Below are positions 8,364 to 18,400 of a DNA stretch of 64,000 bases, piece by piece. The notes under the pieces are model-generated. The model had not been told where the DNA came from, ran no database searches, and worked only from the letters and a program-made list of their open reading frames with translations. This stretch comes from Bradyrhizobium iriomotense (GTDB lineage Bacteria; Pseudomonadota; Alphaproteobacteria; Rhizobiales; Xanthobacteraceae). The translations under genes were made by a program, and so were the position numbers. The stretch is from positions 124,001 to 188,000 of the forward strand of contig NZ_JAFCJZ010000017.1 of NCBI RefSeq assembly GCF_018130765.1, given 5' to 3'. Every line of letters starts with the position of its first letter. Positions within the stretch are counted from its first letter, which is position 1.

Positions 8364-8685
8364 CGGGGTCCTTAACCTCAGGCGTCTCGCCTCGTGGGGA
8401 GCATCGTGCAGTTTGGTCCAGTCAATTCAAGCAGGGTTAACAAGGGCTAAATGAGGCAGAGGATATCGGTATTTTAGCACCTCTTATGCATGCTCCCGGG
8501 CAATAAAGCTGCGCCAGCACCGGAGTATCCCGTCCCCCTTCCCCACAATCACGACACGATTGCATGGTCCTTTTTGAACGTTCCGGATGTGGGGAAGTTT
8601 CTCCGGACGCTTAACGTCGCCTAAACGCCGGTCGGCTCAATTGTCTAGAGATTGCCGATGGACGTGACTTTGGGGTCATGGGTGG
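8364..8685. promoter_or_regulatory. Divergent intergenic region with 10-bp inverted repeat
   Basis: No gene is seen in these 322 bp between the permease and the alpha/beta hydrolase gene. A perfect inverted repeat, CTTCCCCACA at 8538-8547 and TGTGGGGAAG at 8588-8597, has its arms exactly 50 bp apart. A smaller palindrome CAATC-N7-GATTG lies at 8545-8561. The spacing of about five helical turns would suit two operator half-regions. The regulator is unknown. Confidence 0.4.
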
Positions 8686-9990
8686 ATGGTCGGGGCCGTT
8701 CCAAACACGAGAGCTGACATTCGTGCCGATCGGACGTCGTCCGGTCGGCACGGTCGTGCGCTCCGGGGCGGGCTGATCTCAGCCTTGGTGCCGCTGTCGC
8801 TGACACTGGTTCAATGCGGCAAGGCGCCCGATCCGGCGGCGCTCGCGGCGAACTCGCAGGCCAATGTCCAGGTGGTCGCCAAGACCAATACCCAACAAGT
8901 TGCCGGCGCCGACACATTCGAGGACCGCTTCCCCGCCCCGCAGTTTAGGGAGCGTTTCCCCTCTGCGAGCGAGAGTTTCCTGCAACGGCAGATGTCGGAC
9001 TTCTCGCCCAAGCGCGCCGTCCAGCAGCAACCGGAACAGGCGCCCTACAAGGTCGCCTCGCTCGCGCCGCAAGTCCCCTACCAGCGTCCGCCGCGTGAAG
9101 ACCTGACGACGCTCGTCAGCATGAAGTCGTCGGCCTTCCCCTATTTCGGCAACAACCCCGCCTCCGACGCGCCGTTCCTCAATATCTCCAAGGGCGACCG
9201 CCGCGGCCACCGCAGCTATTCCGGGCGCGTCTACTGGCAGGACGAGACCTACAGCGACAGCCGCGTGCTGGTGCACGTGCCCGAGCATTTCGACGTGCGC
9301 AAGCCGGGCGTGATCGTGGTGTTCTTCCACGGCAATGGCGCGACGCTGGCGCGCGACGTGCGCGACCGGCAGCTGGTGCCGCAGCAGATCACCGATTCCG
9401 GCGCCAATGCCATCCTGCTTGCGCCGCAGATGGCGGTCGATGCCGCCGATTCCAGCGCCGGCAAATTCTGGCAGGCCGGCGGCCTCAAGCGCTTCATGGA
9501 GGAGTCGGCGAACCACCTTGCCCGCCTCACCGGCGATCCCAACAGCGCGCGCGCCTTCGCCAACATGCCGATCGTCATCGTCGGCTATAGCGGCGGCTTC
9601 CTGCCGACGGCCTGGAGCCTCGAAGTCGGCGGCATCAGCGATCGCGTCCGCGGCGTGGTGCTGCTCGACGCCGTCTATGGCGAGATGGACAAGTTTGCCT
9701 CCTGGATCGAGAGCCACCGCTCCGGCTTCTTCGTCAGCTCCTACACCCGTTACACCGCACGGCGTGACCGCGAGCTGATGAGCATGCTCAGGCAGAAGGG
9801 CATCAGCGTCTCCGAGGACATGGACGGACCCTTGCGCCCCGGCAGCGTGGTGTTCGTCGAGACCGGCGACGGCATCACCCATCGTGACTACGTGACCCGC
9901 GCCTGGACACGGGATCCGCTCAAGGACGTGCTGGTGAAGATGTCGGCGACGCCGGCGCTGGCGCTGACGCGGGTTGCGTCAGGCCGTTAG
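8686..9990 (+). CDS. Secreted alpha/beta hydrolase-like protein
   Basis: 434 aa with a hydrophobic N-terminal segment (GGLISALVPLSLTLVQCGK) that could be a signal peptide or lipoprotein signal. A hydrolase core follows: VVFFHGNGATLARD (oxyanion HG motif), IVIVGYSGGFLPTAW with the nucleophile Ser in GYSGG, and candidate acid and His in LLDAVYGE and DGITHRDY. Residues 50-170 are Gln/Pro-rich and probably disordered. Substrate unknown; an esterase or peptidase role is inferred from the fold only. The start is the ATG at 8686. Confidence 0.75.
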   Translation: MVGAVPNTRADIRADRTSSGRHGRALRGGLISALVPLSLTLVQCGKAPDPAALAANSQANVQVVAKTNTQQVAGADTFEDRFPAPQFRERFPSASESFLQRQMSDFSPKRAVQQQPEQAPYKVASLAPQVPYQRPPREDLTTLVSMKSSAFPYFGNNPASDAPFLNISKGDRRGHRSYSGRVYWQDETYSDSRVLVHVPEHFDVRKPGVIVVFFHGNGATLARDVRDRQLVPQQITDSGANAILLAPQMAVDAADSSAGKFWQAGGLKRFMEESANHLARLTGDPNSARAFANMPIVIVGYSGGFLPTAWSLEVGGISDRVRGVVLLDAVYGEMDKFASWIESHRSGFFVSSYTRYTARRDRELMSMLRQKGISVSEDMDGPLRPGSVVFVETGDGITHRDYVTRAWTRDPLKDVLVKMSATPALALTRVASGR

Positions 9991-10157
9991 GATATTGCGC
10001 CGGCCGGTATTTGCCCGCGCTTGCCTGCAATTGTCTCAGCCGCTGATCAAAATGTGATGTTGATGCGCTTTCGTCCCCGGGAGCCAACGGATTGCGCCCG
10101 CTGCCAACGACCATAATTTGCCAGCCGGGTTGCGATAGGATTCTGCGGGGACAGGCG

Positions 10158-10484
10158 GTGCGTCAGGGACTGTACAAGGCCGACTTCCACACGGTTCACG
10201 GGACCGGGTGCGGCGTCGTCTATGTGATGGATGGCAAGATGCGCGGCGGCAATTCCGCCTTCGCCTTCATCGGCACCTACACGGGTGAAGGCGACAGCAT
10301 CAAGGTCAAGATCTCGACCCAGCGCTACAATGACGATCCGTCCTTCAAGGCGTTGTTCGGCATCGACCGGGTCACGCTGACGCTCGCCGGCCGGGAGGAC
10401 GGCGACACCGCGGAGTTCGAAGGCAGCGCGCTGCAAGTGCCAGGCGTTGCCTTCAGGGCCGTGCTGAGCTGGATCAGCGACTGA
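10158..10484 (+). CDS. GrlR-family small regulatory protein
   Basis: 108 aa reading VRQGLYKADFHTVHGTG, YVMDGKMRGGNSAFAFIGTY and ending VPGVAFRAVLSWISD. This is the beta-barrel GrlR pattern: a GLYxxxFxT start, a DGxxRGGDS-like motif and a YxG repeat. GrlR of E. coli represses a type III secretion regulator, but single GrlR-like genes are common in rhizobia without such a system, so the role here is open. The GTG at 10158 has GGGG seven bases upstream; the longer frame from 10092 lacks homology. Confidence 0.7.
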   Translation: MRQGLYKADFHTVHGTGCGVVYVMDGKMRGGNSAFAFIGTYTGEGDSIKVKISTQRYNDDPSFKALFGIDRVTLTLAGREDGDTAEFEGSALQVPGVAFRAVLSWISD

Positions 10485-10513
10485 ACGTCAACCGATCCTT
10501 CAGGTCTTGACGT

Positions 10514-10900
10514 TCAGGTCTTGGGCAGCTTCGGAATGCTCTCGGCAAAGCCGTTGAAGCAGGCCAGCCGCTCGTCCTCTTCCTTGAAGAATTTGCAATC
10601 GGCATAGCCCTTGGCCTTCGCCGGCTTCGGCTTCGGCGTCGGCGGGATGATGGCGTCGTAGCAGTTGAGCCGGTCCTTGGTGCCGTCATCCAGCTCGAGG
10701 CAGGCCTGAAGGCGGGCCGCGATCGATTGCGGCTTGCCCTTTGGCGCCGCGGCCGGCTTGGCCGCCGCCTCTTTGGTCCCCTTGGGCTTGACCTGCACCA
10801 ACGGCTTGTCCCCGACCATCGGTGGCTTGTCGGCTTGCGCGAACGCGGACGCTGAATAGAGCACCGCGGCAACCGCCAGAATCATCCTCATCTCAGTCAA
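10514..10900 (-). CDS. Small secreted cysteine-containing protein
   Basis: 128 aa with a signal peptide (MILAVAAVLYSASAFA). After a Lys/Pro/Ala-rich linker there are two similar cysteine motifs, LQACLELDDGTKDRLNCYD and DCKFFKEEDERLACFN, each a pair of cysteines spaced by an acidic stretch, suggesting two disulfides in the periplasm. I do not recognise a named domain. The start is either 10900 or the Met at 10885; the first is used here. Convergent with the GrlR-like gene. Confidence 0.65.
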   Translation of the reverse strand: MTEMRMILAVAAVLYSASAFAQADKPPMVGDKPLVQVKPKGTKEAAAKPAAAPKGKPQSIAARLQACLELDDGTKDRLNCYDAIIPPTPKPKPAKAKGYADCKFFKEEDERLACFNGFAESIPKLPKT

Positions 10901-10983
10901 CTCTCTTTGGTCCCCATGACCGGCCTTCTAACGCTCTCCCGCGCGGTTTGCCAAGCACCTTGCGCACACGAAACCGCGGGATT

Positions 10984-12159
10984 TCAGGCCGTCGCAGCCG
11001 CAGCCGGCCGGGGCCGGGTCAGGATCACCAGGATCAGCGCCAGCACGACGAAGCCGACCGCCACCAAGCCGATCGTATGCAGGAGCTCGCGGGCGAACAG
11101 CAGTCCGCCCGTGGCGGACCCGACGGCCTGGCCGATATAGAGGACGGAGGTGTTGAGCGCGACGGTCGCCGGCGCCAGCGGCGGCGCGGCCGCGACCAGC
11201 CGCACCTGCTGCATCGAATTGGTCGAGGCAAAGCCCAGGCCCCAGATCGCGACCGCGATCGCCATCAACGCGATGGTGCCCGCGCTCAGCGCCCAGGTGG
11301 CAATGCCCGCAAGCACGAGACAGGTGAACAGCAGCGAGGTCCGGTAAGGGCCCCAGGTGTCGACGATACGCGTGGCGATGGCGACCCCAAGGAAGCCGCA
11401 GATGCCATAGATGGCGAACACCATGCCGACCGTATCGGGGCTCGCCCCGGTCAGCTTCTTCAGCAGCGGGCCCATGAAGGCGAACGCCACGAACTGCCCG
11501 GACATTTGCAGCATGGTGATCGCCAGCAGCAGCAAAATCGTCCTGCTGCGGCCGACCGCGCTCCAGGTCTTCAGATCCACCGGCGTACCCTTCAAGCCCG
11601 CCGGCAGGCGCAACAGCAGCAACAGGAAGCTGATGCAGCCGAGCGCGCCGATCTCGGCATAGGCGGCGCGCCAGCCATAGCGGCTGGCGATGAAGGTGAT
11701 CAACGGCAGACCGACGGCAGCCGCCAGCGACCAGCCGAGGAAGATATAGGCGATCGTGCTGCCGCGCCGCTCCGCCGGCACGATCAGCGAGGCCGTGCCC
11801 GCCGCCTGCGGCGTGTAGAGCGCGCCGACCGCGAGCATGACCAGGCGGATGACGAGGAGGCTCGCATAGTCGGGCGCAAACGCCGAGGCGAGATTGCCCA
11901 GCGCGAGCACCGCCAGCGTCGTGGTGAGCAGAGTCCGCCGCTCGATACGGCTGGTCAGCCACGCCGTCAGCGGCGAGCCGATGCACAGCGTCACCGCACC
12001 GAAGGTGATCAGGAGCCCGGCCGCATGGATGCTGATCCCAAGCCCCGTCGACAGTTCCGGCAGCATGCCCGCCGGCGCCAGCACCGAGCAGCCGGTGACG
12101 AGATTGCCAAGCATCAGGGCAGTTGGCGCGAAACGGCCGGCGGCAGGGGCATTTTCCAT
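10984..12159 (-). CDS. MFS transporter, DHA1-like
   Basis: 391 aa with 12 predicted helices. The loop 2-3 motif reads GSPLTAWLTSRIERRTLL, a variant of the G-x3-D-R-x-GR motif, and the helix 5 region PQAAGTASLIVPAERRG is typical of drug/metabolite efflux members. It probably exports a small molecule by proton antiport. The ATG at 12159 (MENAPAAGRF) is preferred over the frame's extension to 12345, which would overlap the thrS start region. Divergent from thrS. Confidence 0.88.
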   Translation of the reverse strand: MENAPAAGRFAPTALMLGNLVTGCSVLAPAGMLPELSTGLGISIHAAGLLITFGAVTLCIGSPLTAWLTSRIERRTLLTTTLAVLALGNLASAFAPDYASLLVIRLVMLAVGALYTPQAAGTASLIVPAERRGSTIAYIFLGWSLAAAVGLPLITFIASRYGWRAAYAEIGALGCISFLLLLLRLPAGLKGTPVDLKTWSAVGRSRTILLLLAITMLQMSGQFVAFAFMGPLLKKLTGASPDTVGMVFAIYGICGFLGVAIATRIVDTWGPYRTSLLFTCLVLAGIATWALSAGTIALMAIAVAIWGLGFASTNSMQQVRLVAAAPPLAPATVALNTSVLYIGQAVGSATGGLLFARELLHTIGLVAVGFVVLALILVILTRPRPAAAATA

Positions 12160-12344
12160 GCAAACGCATGTAGCGGTGGCATGTGACGAGTTAAAGGGCA
12201 CAACGTCAAATAGTTGAGGCTGCGCTGCGGGTTTTGCGCGCCACTTTCTTGGAAATGCCGGATTGCACAGGCCGAATCCCCTGATATATCGCTCGTTCCC
12301 GCTTACCTGCGCTCGTTCGCAGGAGTGAGCCTCAGGAGAAAGCA

Positions 12345-14393
12345 ATGACCGACCAGCCCAAATCCGAGTCCGGCTTCCAGTACAGCCTCTCCAACCTGAA
12401 GCCCGTGACCCCCGCTCCCAAAGTCACCCTCACCTTCCCGGACGGCGCCCGTCGCGAGTACGACAAGGGCATCACCGGCCTCGATATCGCCAAGGGCATC
12501 TCGCCGTCGCTGGCCAAGCGCACGGTTGCGATGGCGCTCGACGGCGCGCTCGCCGACCTCAACGATCCCATCGAGGCCGACGCCAAGATCGAGCTCGTCA
12601 ATCGCGACGACCCGCGTGCGCTCGAATTGATCCGCCACGACTGCGCCCACGTGCTGGCGGAAGCCGTGCAGACGCTGTGGCCGGGCACCCAGGTCACGAT
12701 CGGTCCGGTGATCGAGAACGGCTTCTACTACGATTTCTTCCGCAACGAGCCGTTCACGCCAGAAGACTTTGCCGCGATCGAGAAGAAGATGCGCGAGATC
12801 ATCGCGCGCGACAAACCTTTTACGAAGGAAGTCTGGGATCGCGAGAAGACCAAGCAGGTGTTCCGCGACAAGGGCGAGGCCTTCAAGGTCGAGCTGGTCG
12901 ACGCCATTCCCGGCACCGAGCCGATCAAGATCTACTATCAGGGCGACTGGTTCGATCTCTGCCGCGGCCCGCACATGACCTCGACCGGCAAGGTCGGCAA
13001 TGCCTTCAAGCTGATGAAGGTGGCCGGCGCCTATTGGCGCGGCGACAGCAACAACCCGATGCTGACCCGCATCTACGGCACGGCCTTCGCCAAGCAGGAG
13101 GACCTCGACGCTTATCTGAAGCAGATCGAGGAAGCCGAGAAGCGCGACCATCGCAAGCTCGGGCGCGAGCTCGACCTCTTCCACTTCCAGGAGGAAGGTC
13201 CGGGCGTCGTGTTCTGGCATCCGAAGGGCTGGACCATCTTCCAGCAGCTGATCGCCTATATGCGCCGGCGCCTCTCCGGCGACTACAGCGAGGTCAACGC
13301 GCCGCAGATCCTCGACAAGGTGCTGTGGGAGACCTCGGGCCATTGGGGCTGGTACCGCGAGAACATGTTCGCGGCGCAGTCGGCCGGCGACGAGGCCGAG
13401 GACAAGCGCTGGTTCGCGCTGAAGCCGATGAACTGCCCGGGCCATGTCCAGATCTTCAAGCACGGCCTGAAGAGCTACCGCGACCTGCCGCTGCGCCTCG
13501 CCGAGTTCGGCGTGGTGCATCGCTACGAGCCGTCGGGCGCCATGCACGGCCTGATGCGCGTGCGCGGCTTCACCCAGGATGACGCACACATCTTCTGCAC
13601 CGAGGACCAGCTTGCCGAAGAGTGCCTGAAGATCAACGACCTCATCCTGTCGACCTACGCCGATTTCGGCTTCACCGGCGACCTCACGGTGAAGCTGTCG
13701 ACCCGCCCCGACAAGCGCGTCGGTACCGATGCGATGTGGGATCACGCCGAACGCGTGATGGCGACTGTGCTGCGCGAAATCCAGACGCAGAACAATCACA
13801 TCAAGACCGAGATCAATCCGGGCGAAGGCGCCTTCTACGGGCCGAAGTTCGAATATGTGCTGCGCGACGCCATCGGCCGCGACTGGCAGTGCGGCACGAC
13901 GCAGGTCGACTTCAACCTGCCGGAACGGTTTGGCGCGTTCTACATCGACCATGACGGCGGCAAGAAGCCGCCTGTCATGGTGCACCGCGCGATCTGCGGC
14001 TCGATGGAGCGCTATATCGGCATCCTGATCGAGCACTATGCCGGCAACTTCCCGCTCTGGCTCTCGCCGGTACAGGCGGTGGTCACGACCATCACCTCGG
14101 AAGGCGACGAGTACGCCAAGCAGGTGCTGGAGCAGGCGCGGCGCGCCGGACTTCGGGTCGAGATCGACCTGCGCAACGAGAAGATCAACTACAAGGTCCG
14201 CGAGCATTCGCTGGCCAAGATCCCGGCCCTGCTCGTGGTCGGCAAGAAGGAGGCCGAGACACATTCGGTCTCGGTCCGCCGCCTCGGCAGCGACGGCCAG
14301 AAGGTGATGACGACCGCCGAGGCAATCGCCGCCCTGGTCGACGAGGCGACACCGCCGGATGTGAAGCGGATGCGGGCGACTGCGGCGGCCTAA
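12345..14393 (+). CDS. thrS: Threonyl-tRNA synthetase
   Basis: Charges tRNA-Thr in the cytoplasm. 682 aa with the usual order: TGS domain (KVTLTFPDGARREYDKGITG), the editing domain with RHDCAHVLAEAV (HxxxH), the class II core with the zinc ligand in MKPMNCPGHVQIF, motif 2 at HRYEPSGAMHGLMRVRGF, motif 3 at HRAICGSMERYIGILIEHY, and a C-terminal HGTP anticodon-binding domain. A good ribosome site (AGGAGA) precedes the ATG. It overlaps the convergent downstream gene by 4 bp. Confidence 0.97.
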   Translation: MTDQPKSESGFQYSLSNLKPVTPAPKVTLTFPDGARREYDKGITGLDIAKGISPSLAKRTVAMALDGALADLNDPIEADAKIELVNRDDPRALELIRHDCAHVLAEAVQTLWPGTQVTIGPVIENGFYYDFFRNEPFTPEDFAAIEKKMREIIARDKPFTKEVWDREKTKQVFRDKGEAFKVELVDAIPGTEPIKIYYQGDWFDLCRGPHMTSTGKVGNAFKLMKVAGAYWRGDSNNPMLTRIYGTAFAKQEDLDAYLKQIEEAEKRDHRKLGRELDLFHFQEEGPGVVFWHPKGWTIFQQLIAYMRRRLSGDYSEVNAPQILDKVLWETSGHWGWYRENMFAAQSAGDEAEDKRWFALKPMNCPGHVQIFKHGLKSYRDLPLRLAEFGVVHRYEPSGAMHGLMRVRGFTQDDAHIFCTEDQLAEECLKINDLILSTYADFGFTGDLTVKLSTRPDKRVGTDAMWDHAERVMATVLREIQTQNNHIKTEINPGEGAFYGPKFEYVLRDAIGRDWQCGTTQVDFNLPERFGAFYIDHDGGKKPPVMVHRAICGSMERYIGILIEHYAGNFPLWLSPVQAVVTTITSEGDEYAKQVLEQARRAGLRVEIDLRNEKINYKVREHSLAKIPALLVVGKKEAETHSVSVRRLGSDGQKVMTTAEAIAALVDEATPPDVKRMRATAAA

Positions 14394-15298
14394 CCGGCCG
14401 TTGCACCCTGCAACGACGGCTCGGCGCTTCCCGTGCAAGCGCCGAGCGCCTCGTCCGCGCATTGCGCGAGATAGAGAAACATGGTCGCGAGCATCTGCTC
14501 CAGTGTCTCGCGGCCGCGCCGCGACAGCGTGACCTCGTTATTCGTAACCCCGCTGCGCACGAGCAGCTTCCTGTCTTCGGCGTCCCGCAACAACGACTGG
14601 ACGTGCTTGCGCGACACCGAGAAAGTTTTCGCCAGCGCGTTGATCGAGAGCTGGACCGGCTTTGCCGGAGGAAACGCGTCGTCCTCCCGCCCCGACAGCG
14701 CCAAGCTGAACAGGATCACGACACCGGCGTTGCGCTCCGCGAACGGCTCGAGGTCCGGGGCATTGTCGAGGACACGAAGACCCGCGACGAAACGCCGGCC
14801 GAGCGCTGCGGCGAAGGCTTTCGTGAACGCGGGGTCGCTGCTCACGGCGGCAAGATAGTCCGCAGCTTCCGGAAACAGGCGTCGCATCGCCTCGAACTGC
14901 CGCGCCCAGCGTACCCGATGCAGGGCGAGCAGCTTTTCGGTCGGCGCCAGCAGGCGCTTTCGGCGATCGGGACTTGGCGTCGCCATCAACAATCCGCCGG
15001 CGCGCATCAGGGCCAGCAACGCCTCGCAGCGGCCGCGGCTGCAAAGGCCCAGCTCGACACAGAGATCCTTCATCGCACCGACGGTCAGGCCGGGTTCGCT
15101 CCCCCCAAAATGCAGATAGAGCGCGACATGAGTGAACAGCGCCCGCGCCCGATCGCTCAGCAGCAGGTTGAGCAGCTTGTTGGTCCGGTAGATCGCGACC
15201 GCCCCCTCCGCCGACGACCGCATGGCCCGCGAAAAATAGGGATGGCGACGCAGCGCGGCGACGGCATCCGGTGACGGGGTGAGCGGCGAGACGGACAT
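14390..15298 (-). CDS. Winged-helix domain protein, possible regulator
   Basis: 302 aa, no signal peptide or membrane segment. Near the C-terminus (about residues 215-285) the stretch NALAKTFSVSRKHVQSLLRD followed by AEDRKLLVRSG fits a helix-turn-helix of a MarR-like winged helix; a second helical region near LCVELGLCSRGRCEALLALM may be another. The frame extends upstream to 15973 but only overlaps the opposite autotransporter gene there, so I start at the ATG at 15298. It is divergent from the autotransporter gene and is a plausible controller of it; that link is inference. Confidence 0.7.
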   Translation of the reverse strand: MSVSPLTPSPDAVAALRRHPYFSRAMRSSAEGAVAIYRTNKLLNLLLSDRARALFTHVALYLHFGGSEPGLTVGAMKDLCVELGLCSRGRCEALLALMRAGGLLMATPSPDRRKRLLAPTEKLLALHRVRWARQFEAMRRLFPEAADYLAAVSSDPAFTKAFAAALGRRFVAGLRVLDNAPDLEPFAERNAGVVILFSLALSGREDDAFPPAKPVQLSINALAKTFSVSRKHVQSLLRDAEDRKLLVRSGVTNNEVTLSRRGRETLEQMLATMFLYLAQCADEALGACTGSAEPSLQGATAG

Positions 15299-15494
15299 TT
15301 CCAGGCGAACCGGACAGGTGTGCGTATCTCCGTTGGCACGACCTGCGTGTTGCGCACAAGCCTCAGGTGGCGGCCGATCGCGCAATCCACCCAAAAAGTC
15401 GCAGTTCTCGGGGCGCCGCCGCATCGGTAGGTCTTGCGCAAATCGCGTCGATTGAACCGGCGCGTCGCATGCGATTTCGCACGAAGGGGGTGAG

Positions 15495-18400
15495 GTGCCG
15501 TTCGCTGTTAGGTCCGACCGCCGCGGACCTCTAAGACAACCGCAGATGCGCGCCCGGTCGTTCTGGCTTGCGGCGGCGTTGTCGCTTGCTGCTGCGAGCC
15601 CGGCCGTCGCGCAGGCGACGCGCGGCGGCGACGGCGGCAGCTCAAGCACCAGCTTCGCAAATGGAGGAACCAGCTCCGCGACAGGCACGGGCGGCGACGG
15701 CGGCGATGCGCCCTTGGGGACCCGTGGCGCCGGCGGCGGCGGCGCCGGGGTCACCGGCGGTGCCGGTGGGACGGATTCCACAGGTACTATCGGCGGTGGC
15801 GCCGGTGGCGCTGGTCCAGGAGACAACGGCCGAAACGGCAACAATGGCGACTCGAGCCACGGCGGCGGGGGCGGCGGCGGCGGCGCACACGGCGCCGTCG
15901 TGACCACGGATACCACCAATGCCGCGACGATCGCCGGCGGGACCGGCGGGCGCGGCGGCTCGACGACCGGCAACTTCGCCGCCGGCGGCGGCGGCGCCGG
16001 CGGCTATGGCGTCGTCGTCAACGGCAGCGGTCTCGCCTATACCAACACCGGTACCGTCAACGGCGGCACCGGCGGCAACGGCGGCGCGGCCACGACGGGG
16101 AACGGCTTTGCCGGCGACGGCGGCGACGGAGGCTATGGCATCTTCCTGACCGGCAGCGGCGTCCTCACCAATGCCGGCAGCATTGCCGGCGGCAATGGCG
16201 GCAACGGCGGCAACGCGCCCATCAGCAACCAGACATCCGCGGCGGGCGACGGCGGCAACGGAGGTGCGGGCGTCTACTTCGCCGGCGGAGGTACGCTCAT
16301 CAATTCGGGGAGCATCATCGGCGGCGATGCGGGCAGTGCGGGCACGGCCTCGTCTTCGGCGACGCACGGAAGTGACGGCCTGGGCGGCGCCGGCGTGGTG
16401 GGCGCCGACCTCACCATTATCAACAGCGGTTCGATTTCCGGGGGATGGAACGACGGTTCGACCCGCGCCAATGCCATCACCTTCACCGGTGGCAGCAACG
16501 TGCTGGAGCTCTGGGCCGGCTCGGCAATAACAGGCAATGTCGTCGGCACCGGCACGGATACGTTCCGGCTCGGCGGATCGACCGACAGCACGTTCGATGT
16601 CTCCAGCATCGGCGCAAGCGCGCAATATCAGGGCTTTTCCAGCTTCGTGAAGACCGGGAGCAGCACGTGGACGCTGACCGGCACGACGACCGCGGTGACG
16701 CCCTGGACCATCAACCAGGGCACCCTCGCCGTCAGCTCTGACGCCAGCCTTGGCGATGCATCCGGCGGGCTTAGCTTAGGCGGCGGCACGTTGCAGGTCC
16801 TTGCCGACTTCGCCAGCGCCCGAACCATCACGCTCAACGCGGGCGGCGGCACCTTCGATACCAACGGCTACAGCGTGACGCTGTCCGGTGCCATTGGCGG
16901 TGCCGGAGGGCTGACCAAGGTCGGCGGCGGAACGCTGGTGCTGACGGGAACCAGCTCCTACACCGGCGCGACGATCGTGAATGCCGGTGTGCTCGACGTC
17001 GAAGGCGCGATCACCGCCACTTCCGCGGTCACGGTGAACGCGGGCGCCACCCTCACCGGCAGCGGCCTCGTCGATCCCCTGACGGTGACGATCAACGCGG
17101 GTGCCGTGCTGGCTCCCGGCAATGGCACGGCCGGATCGTCCATGACGATCGACGGCAATCTCGTGATGCAATCCGGCGCGATCTACCGGGTGCAGCTCGA
17201 TCCATCGAGCTCATCGTTCGCAACCGTCAACGGCACGGCGACACTCGGCGGCGCGACCGTGAATGCGGTGTTCGCCAATGGCAGCTATGTCAGCAAGACC
17301 TACACGATCCTGACCGCGAGCGGCGGTGTCTCCGGCTCGTTCGCGCCTGATGTCGTCAATACCAATCTGCCGAGCAACTTTCACACGACATTGAGCTACG
17401 ATACCAAGGACGTCTATCTCAACCTCGTGCTCGATTTCGCGGTTCCGGGCGGGTTGAACGGCAATCAGCAGGCCGTCGGCAATGCGCTCACGGGCTTCTT
17501 CAATCGCACCGGCGGCATCCCCGCAGTCTACGGCGCGTTGACACCGGCGGGCCTGACCCAGGCATCCGGCGAGACGGGAACGGGCGTACAACAGACCACG
17601 TTCAACGCGATGGGCCGGTTCGTGGGCCTGCTCACCGATCCCGCCACGCACGGAGCTGCGGGCGCCAACGCGGCGACCGGTTTTGCAGACGAGGATCGCG
17701 CCGCCAGGCGGACCGACGCCTTCGCGATGTTGGCAGACAGCCCGCCCCGCAATTTCGAGCAGCGCTGGAACGTGTGGGCGGCCGGCCTCGGCGGCTCTCA
17801 ATCCACCTCCGGCAACGGAGCCGTCGGCTCCAACGACGCCACGAGCCGGACTTACGCCACCGCTGTTGGTGCAGAGCACTGGCTGTCGCCGCGCACCGTG
17901 GCCGGCTTTGCACTCGCCGGCGGCGGCACGAGTTTCGGCATCAATAATCTCGGTTCCGGCCGCTCCGATCTGTTCCAGGCCGGCATCTACCTGCGCCATG
18001 CCGACGGCCCTGCCTTCATCACCGCTGCGCTGGCCTATGGCTGGCAGGACATCACCACCGACCGCACCATGACCATTTCCGGCGTCGATCGCCTCCGCGC
18101 CAATTTCAAAGCCAATGCATGGGCGGGCCGCGTCGAGGGCGGCTACCGGTTTGTCGCGCCCATCAATGGCGGCATTGGCCTGACGCCCTACGCCGCCGCG
18201 CAAGCAGCCCTGTTCGATCAACCGGCCTATATCGAGCAGGCTGTCTCCGGCACGTCGGCCTTTGCGCTGAGCTACGCCGGCAAACGCGTGACTGACGGCC
18301 GCAGCGAGCTCGGCCTGCGCAGCGACAAGTCCTTCGCCATGCAGGACGGCATCCTCACCCTGCGCGGCCGCCTCGCCTGGACCCATGATTTCAATCCCGA

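Noticed and set aside
12303..14462. 719-codon open frame on the minus strand opposite thrS
   Set aside because: It is the shadow of a high-GC gene; thrS on the plus strand has every synthetase motif and the antisense translation has no recognisable domain.
15331..15353. TGGCAC sequence upstream of the winged-helix gene as a sigma-54 promoter
   Set aside because: The following TTGC is 10 instead of 5 bases away, so the -24/-12 geometry fails. The same holds for TGGCAC at about 28851 and 63926.
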